Shown here in pieces: positions 60,946-64,000 of a stretch of 64,000 nt of DNA. The position numbers were made by a program, and so were the translations under genes. Origin of the DNA: Ilyonectria destructans (lineage: Eukaryota; Ascomycota; Sordariomycetes; Hypocreales; Nectriaceae); contig JAHEWK010000013.1 of assembly GCA_020740775.1 (NCBI GenBank), positions 992,001 to 1,056,000 of the forward strand, written 5' to 3'. Each line of letters starts with the position of its first letter. Positions within the stretch are counted from its first letter, which is position 1. The notes below the pieces were generated by a model. It saw nothing but the letters and a program-made list of their open reading frames with translations, ran no database searches and was not told the DNA's origin.

Positions 60946-62583
60946 ATGGGTGCCAGAATTGTCCCCTTCCGGGTCAACATGCGGAACCCTCTCAACAGAG
61001 CCGTGCTGTCGGCCGTGACGCTTCTCTTTTTCTGGGCGCTGATGCTCCGCCCCGAGACCACCCAGGTCCGCGATCGCCTCATGAAGGGCACCGCCCAGCA
61101 GCCAGAACCGGAGGTCGAGCAAATTGTCAACGATGACCCCTTGTCCAACAGCCCGTTCATGGACGTCGACTTCAATCCCACCAGCAGCCACGAAATGGAC
61201 TGCAGCGTCGACACCGCCCACCTGTCCGACATCCGCAAGCGCCACAGCCTCTCCTACCGTGTGCAGTACCTGAAGCGCTACGTTCGCTTCACCCGCACCG
61301 AGGGCCTTGAGCGCAAGGGCCTCACCAAGCTGGGCCAGTCCATGCTGCCCGGCAAGTTCAAGACTGTCCAGATCGGCCGCGAGTACGAAAAGGAGGCCTG
61401 CGGTGCGCCTCTCGAGCTGCCCGTCCCCAAGTCGGGCTTCCCGGCCACCGTCAACGCCACCCAATTCCTGTTTGGCGTATCCACCACCTACGAGCGCTTC
61501 ATGAACCCCGACACGACCCCTATCGGCGAGTGGATATACTGGATGACCGACAGCCATGGCCACACCAATGGCGCACACTTGGTGCTGATGCTGCTGGACG
61601 CCACCGATCACGAGCTTCAAGAGGTCGCCAACATGCTGGGTGACGTCGGCATCAATGTCGACGTCTACCACTCCGACTCGTCCACCGAGATGGCTGTTCG
61701 ATACCTGACGCTGGTGCCCACGCTCTACACCCACCGCGAAGCTGCCAACAAGAAATGGTTGGTCACTTGCGATGACGACACCTTCTTCCCCAGCATGCAC
61801 GGCCTTGTCGAGAAGCTCGCCACATACGACGCCGACATGCCCATGTACATTGGTACCCTGTCTGAAGATGCCGGCGCCGTCGAGCGCCACGGATCGCAGG
61901 CTTTTGGCGGAGCGGGTGTCTTCCTCAGCATGCCCATGGCCGCCCTGATCACCGATTCGTACGAAGACTGCAAGAGCGAGCAGAGCATCCGCGATGCCAA
62001 CTCGGGCTGGGGTGCCCAGGGCGACATCCTGCTGCGCAACTGCATCTACAAGAACAGTGAGACCCGCCTGACCAACCTCTGGGACCTGTGGCAGCTCGAT
62101 TTCCTGGGCCACCCCAGCGGCTTCTACGAATGGGGCATCAAGCCCCTGTCGCTGCACCACTACCGTGGCCGCGGCTGGCATCTGTCCCGACCCGTCCAGA
62201 TGTCCAAGATTGCGCACACCTGCGGTGAAGACTGCACCATGCTGCGCTTCCAGACCGACGACAACTTCATCGTCTCCGGGTACTCGGTCGCCCACTACCC
62301 CGAGGGTATCAACTTTGACCACCGCCAAGTCGAGTCCACGCTCTGGGCACCCGCCCCCAACCGCGGATGGAACCTGGACTACATGCTGGGCCCGCAGCGT
62401 CCCTCTCTCCTTCGCACAGGCCGTAAGATTGGCTGGGAGCTTCAGGAGTCCGAAGTCAACGCCGACGGCTCAGTCTTGCAGACGTACATCCGACACAAGA
62501 CCGATTGGCGATGGGTCGGCAAGGACGAGAAGCCAATGAGCAACATCGACGGTATCATGGAGCTGGTTTGGATTCCTTCCTAG
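60946..62583 (+). CDS. Golgi type II glycosyltransferase, GT31/Fringe-like
   Basis: Intronless 545-residue protein. A short basic N-terminus is followed by one membrane anchor (AVLSAVTLLFFWALMLR) and a luminal domain. The centre has LVPTLYTHREAANKKWLVTCDDDTFF (given here in parts: KKWLVTCDDDTFFPSMHG), the acidic DDD motif that binds Mn-nucleotide sugar, then MYIGTLSEDA, FGGAGVFLSMPM, GWGAQGDILLRNC and HPSGFYEWGIKPLSLHHYRG. These fit the Fringe-like/DUF604 branch of GT31 beta-1,3-glycosyltransferases in fungi. Donor and acceptor are unknown. Codon use is strongly GC-biased, suggesting high expression. The start is chosen at 60946 (MGARIVPF); upstream in-frame sequence is Pro/Ser-rich leader. 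Confidence 0.85.
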   Translation: MGARIVPFRVNMRNPLNRAVLSAVTLLFFWALMLRPETTQVRDRLMKGTAQQPEPEVEQIVNDDPLSNSPFMDVDFNPTSSHEMDCSVDTAHLSDIRKRHSLSYRVQYLKRYVRFTRTEGLERKGLTKLGQSMLPGKFKTVQIGREYEKEACGAPLELPVPKSGFPATVNATQFLFGVSTTYERFMNPDTTPIGEWIYWMTDSHGHTNGAHLVLMLLDATDHELQEVANMLGDVGINVDVYHSDSSTEMAVRYLTLVPTLYTHREAANKKWLVTCDDDTFFPSMHGLVEKLATYDADMPMYIGTLSEDAGAVERHGSQAFGGAGVFLSMPMAALITDSYEDCKSEQSIRDANSGWGAQGDILLRNCIYKNSETRLTNLWDLWQLDFLGHPSGFYEWGIKPLSLHHYRGRGWHLSRPVQMSKIAHTCGEDCTMLRFQTDDNFIVSGYSVAHYPEGINFDHRQVESTLWAPAPNRGWNLDYMLGPQRPSLLRTGRKIGWELQESEVNADGSVLQTYIRHKTDWRWVGKDEKPMSNIDGIMELVWIPS

Positions 62584-62997
62584 GCGAATGTCTTTTTGCA
62601 CAATTGGAATCATTGAGCAGGTGTAAGGCGTTGTTGGGTGACTGTTTTGATGACATCTCATCGCTGGCGTTTATCTTTAGAAGGAGCCTCGTTTCCACGT
62701 TGGCAGGGGTTAAACAAATACATTCGCTTGGAATAAAGCATGAATTGGATAGAGTAATGTACATTACAGATTCAGAGTTGAATTAAAGATTCTATAAACT
62801 CCAACGTGTTTCGTGAACTGAACCAAGTGAATGCTGGACCTTGTGAGCCACATGGGTTCGCTTAGTCATCGCCCGCCACACTTGCCCCGCCAACGTGGCG
62901 CCCCCACATGAAGTCATCGCAGCCAACTTCCACCAGCCCACCACCAGCTCTCCAAGCTCCCTCAGGTCGAAAGCTTACGAGCTGGCGCAACGCAGCC
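62584..62997. other. Intergenic spacer, 3' end of glycosyltransferase and palA promoter
   Basis: A 414-base spacer, AT-rich on the left and GC-rich on the right. No other element recognised. Confidence 0.55.
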
Positions 62998-64000
62998 ATG
63001 GCGACGTGAGTACTACAAGAAACTAGATTTCAAATACGGCTGACTCAACCGCTCTAGCAATATACTCGCCCTGCCCTTCCGCAAGTCCACACAGATCTCT
63101 CTCGCCTCGACGATCCGTCAATACATCAACACCAAATATGACCAGCAGCCGGACATGTTCAAGCAGGACCTCGAGGTCATCGATGCCCTGCGCCGCGATG
63201 CCGTCAACGTACGAGAACCGCATCCGAGCGGCATCAAGAAACTCCAGACCTACGCTGCCCAGCTCGTCTGGGTCGGCGGCAAGTTTCCCATCGACGTGAG
63301 TTTTGTTACAACACAGCACGCTTGACTTGCTGACAGGACTAGATCGGAGCCGACTTCTCCTGGTATCCTGCACTTGGATACAATACCGAACGACCGATGG
63401 TACGCAACAACCTCAAGTACGAGCTCATGAACATCCTCTACAACCTCGCCGCCCTCTACTCTCAGCTCGCCCTCAACACGCCGCGCGGAAACACCGACGG
63501 CCTCAAGGCAGCTGCCAACTACTTTTCCATGGCTGCTGGTGTCTTGTCGCACATGAAGACTGCCGTGCTCCCCGAACTGCGCATGTCCGACCCGCCCGAC
63601 GACATGGATAACGACACGCTCGAATCCCTCATCCAGCTGCTGCTCGCTCAGAGCCAGGAGTGCTTCTGGCAAAAGGCCGTTATGGACGGATACAAAGATG
63701 CATCCATCGCAAAGCTGGCGGCACGCGTGTCCGACCTCTACAACCTCGCTGGCGAGGCTGCTGTTAAGAGTGAAGCCATCAGCAGTGCCTGGATCCACCA
63801 CATGAGCGCTAAGCACCACCACTTTGCGGCTGCCGCTCAATATCGGGCGGCATGCGACTGTCTGGAGAAGCGAAGATACGGCGAGGAGGTTGCGAGACTC
63901 ACGGACGCTGTTGCATGTGTGTCCGAGGGCATTAAGGAGGCACGGAATGGATCCGTCAACAGGACAGTGGCTGAGGATCTCGACGGGCTCAAGCGCAAGG
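62998..64000 (+). CDS. palA: BRO1-domain pH-signalling protein PalA/Rim20, N-terminal part
   Basis: Partial: runs off the right edge. Exons 62998-63005 (only 8 bases), 63058-63295 and 63343 onward join in phase. The N-terminus NILALPFRKSTQISLASTIRQ starts the BRO1 domain, followed by a QLVWVGGKFP block, FSWYPALGYNTERPM, LKYELMNILYNLAALYSQLAL, AAANYFSMAAGVLSHMK and LLLAQSQECFWQKAVMDGYKDASIAKLAARV. PalA/Rim20 (Alix homologue) binds PacC/Rim101 and ESCRT-III Vps32 at endosomes and enables proteolytic activation of PacC at alkaline pH. The 8-base first exon is easily missed by gene finders; it is supported by the GTGAGT donor and by restoring an ATG start to the domain. Confidence 0.88.

Noticed and set aside
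60913..62328. Minus-strand open frame of 471 codons
   Set aside because: It lies antisense to the GT31-like gene and arises from its GC-rich third positions. The composition is shadow-like and no domain is seen.

Overview
The window is nuclear DNA of a filamentous ascomycete, most likely a Sordariomycete and possibly of the Hypocreales. Most genes carry 1-4 introns of about 43-100 bases with GTAAGT/GTATGT-type donors and CTAAC-like branch points. The gene families are typical of Pezizomycotina: HET domain, Zn(II)2Cys6 regulators, DUF3425 bZIP-like, rhodopsin-domain membrane protein, SYLF, FSH hydrolase and PalA/Rim20. Exon joins below were worked out by hand. In every gene called intact the reading phase closes across all introns.

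Layout. 1-12.5 kb: amino-acid permease, a cysteine-rich single-pass membrane protein, the C-terminal half of a sacsin-like protein, and a HET-domain gene. 12.5-16 kb: a Zn2Cys6 regulator divergent from an MCT-type MFS transporter, with a CGG-rich repeat between them. 17-24.8 kb: a sugar (lactose-type) permease convergent with a GH2 beta-galactosidase, then a secreted six-hairpin-like protein. 25-30.7 kb: a hexokinase-family kinase, a Zn2Cys6 regulator and glucosamine-6-phosphate deaminase, which look like part of an amino-sugar catabolic cluster. 32.4-34.1 kb: a decayed BBE-type FAD oxidase pseudogene. 34.3-35.8 kb: a rhodopsin-domain membrane protein. 35.8-40.4 kb: a gene-poor stretch.

40.4-45.2 kb: an FHA-domain protein kinase divergent from a large repeat-bearing protein of unknown function. 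That gene has an EMAQT repeat, a lysine/proline tail and a hairpin minisatellite just downstream. 45.5-52.4 kb: an Atl1-like DNA repair protein, a zinc alcohol dehydrogenase, a DUF3425 protein, a secreted cyanovirin-N-like protein, and an aspartyl-protease-like gene whose frame is intact except for two TAG codons. 52.9-64 kb is housekeeping in character: GH47 alpha-mannosidase, FSH serine hydrolase, SYLF/Ysc84 protein, GT31-like glycosyltransferase and the start of PalA/Rim20.

Three points deserve most attention. The first is the two-TAG protease-like gene, which is either a fresh pseudogene or a candidate for the A-to-I stop-codon editing known in Sordariomycetes. The second is the divergent FHA-kinase/repeat-protein pair. 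The third is the pair of sugar-catabolism modules (lactose and amino sugar) lying side by side. No tRNA, rRNA, CRISPR array or intact transposon was recognised.
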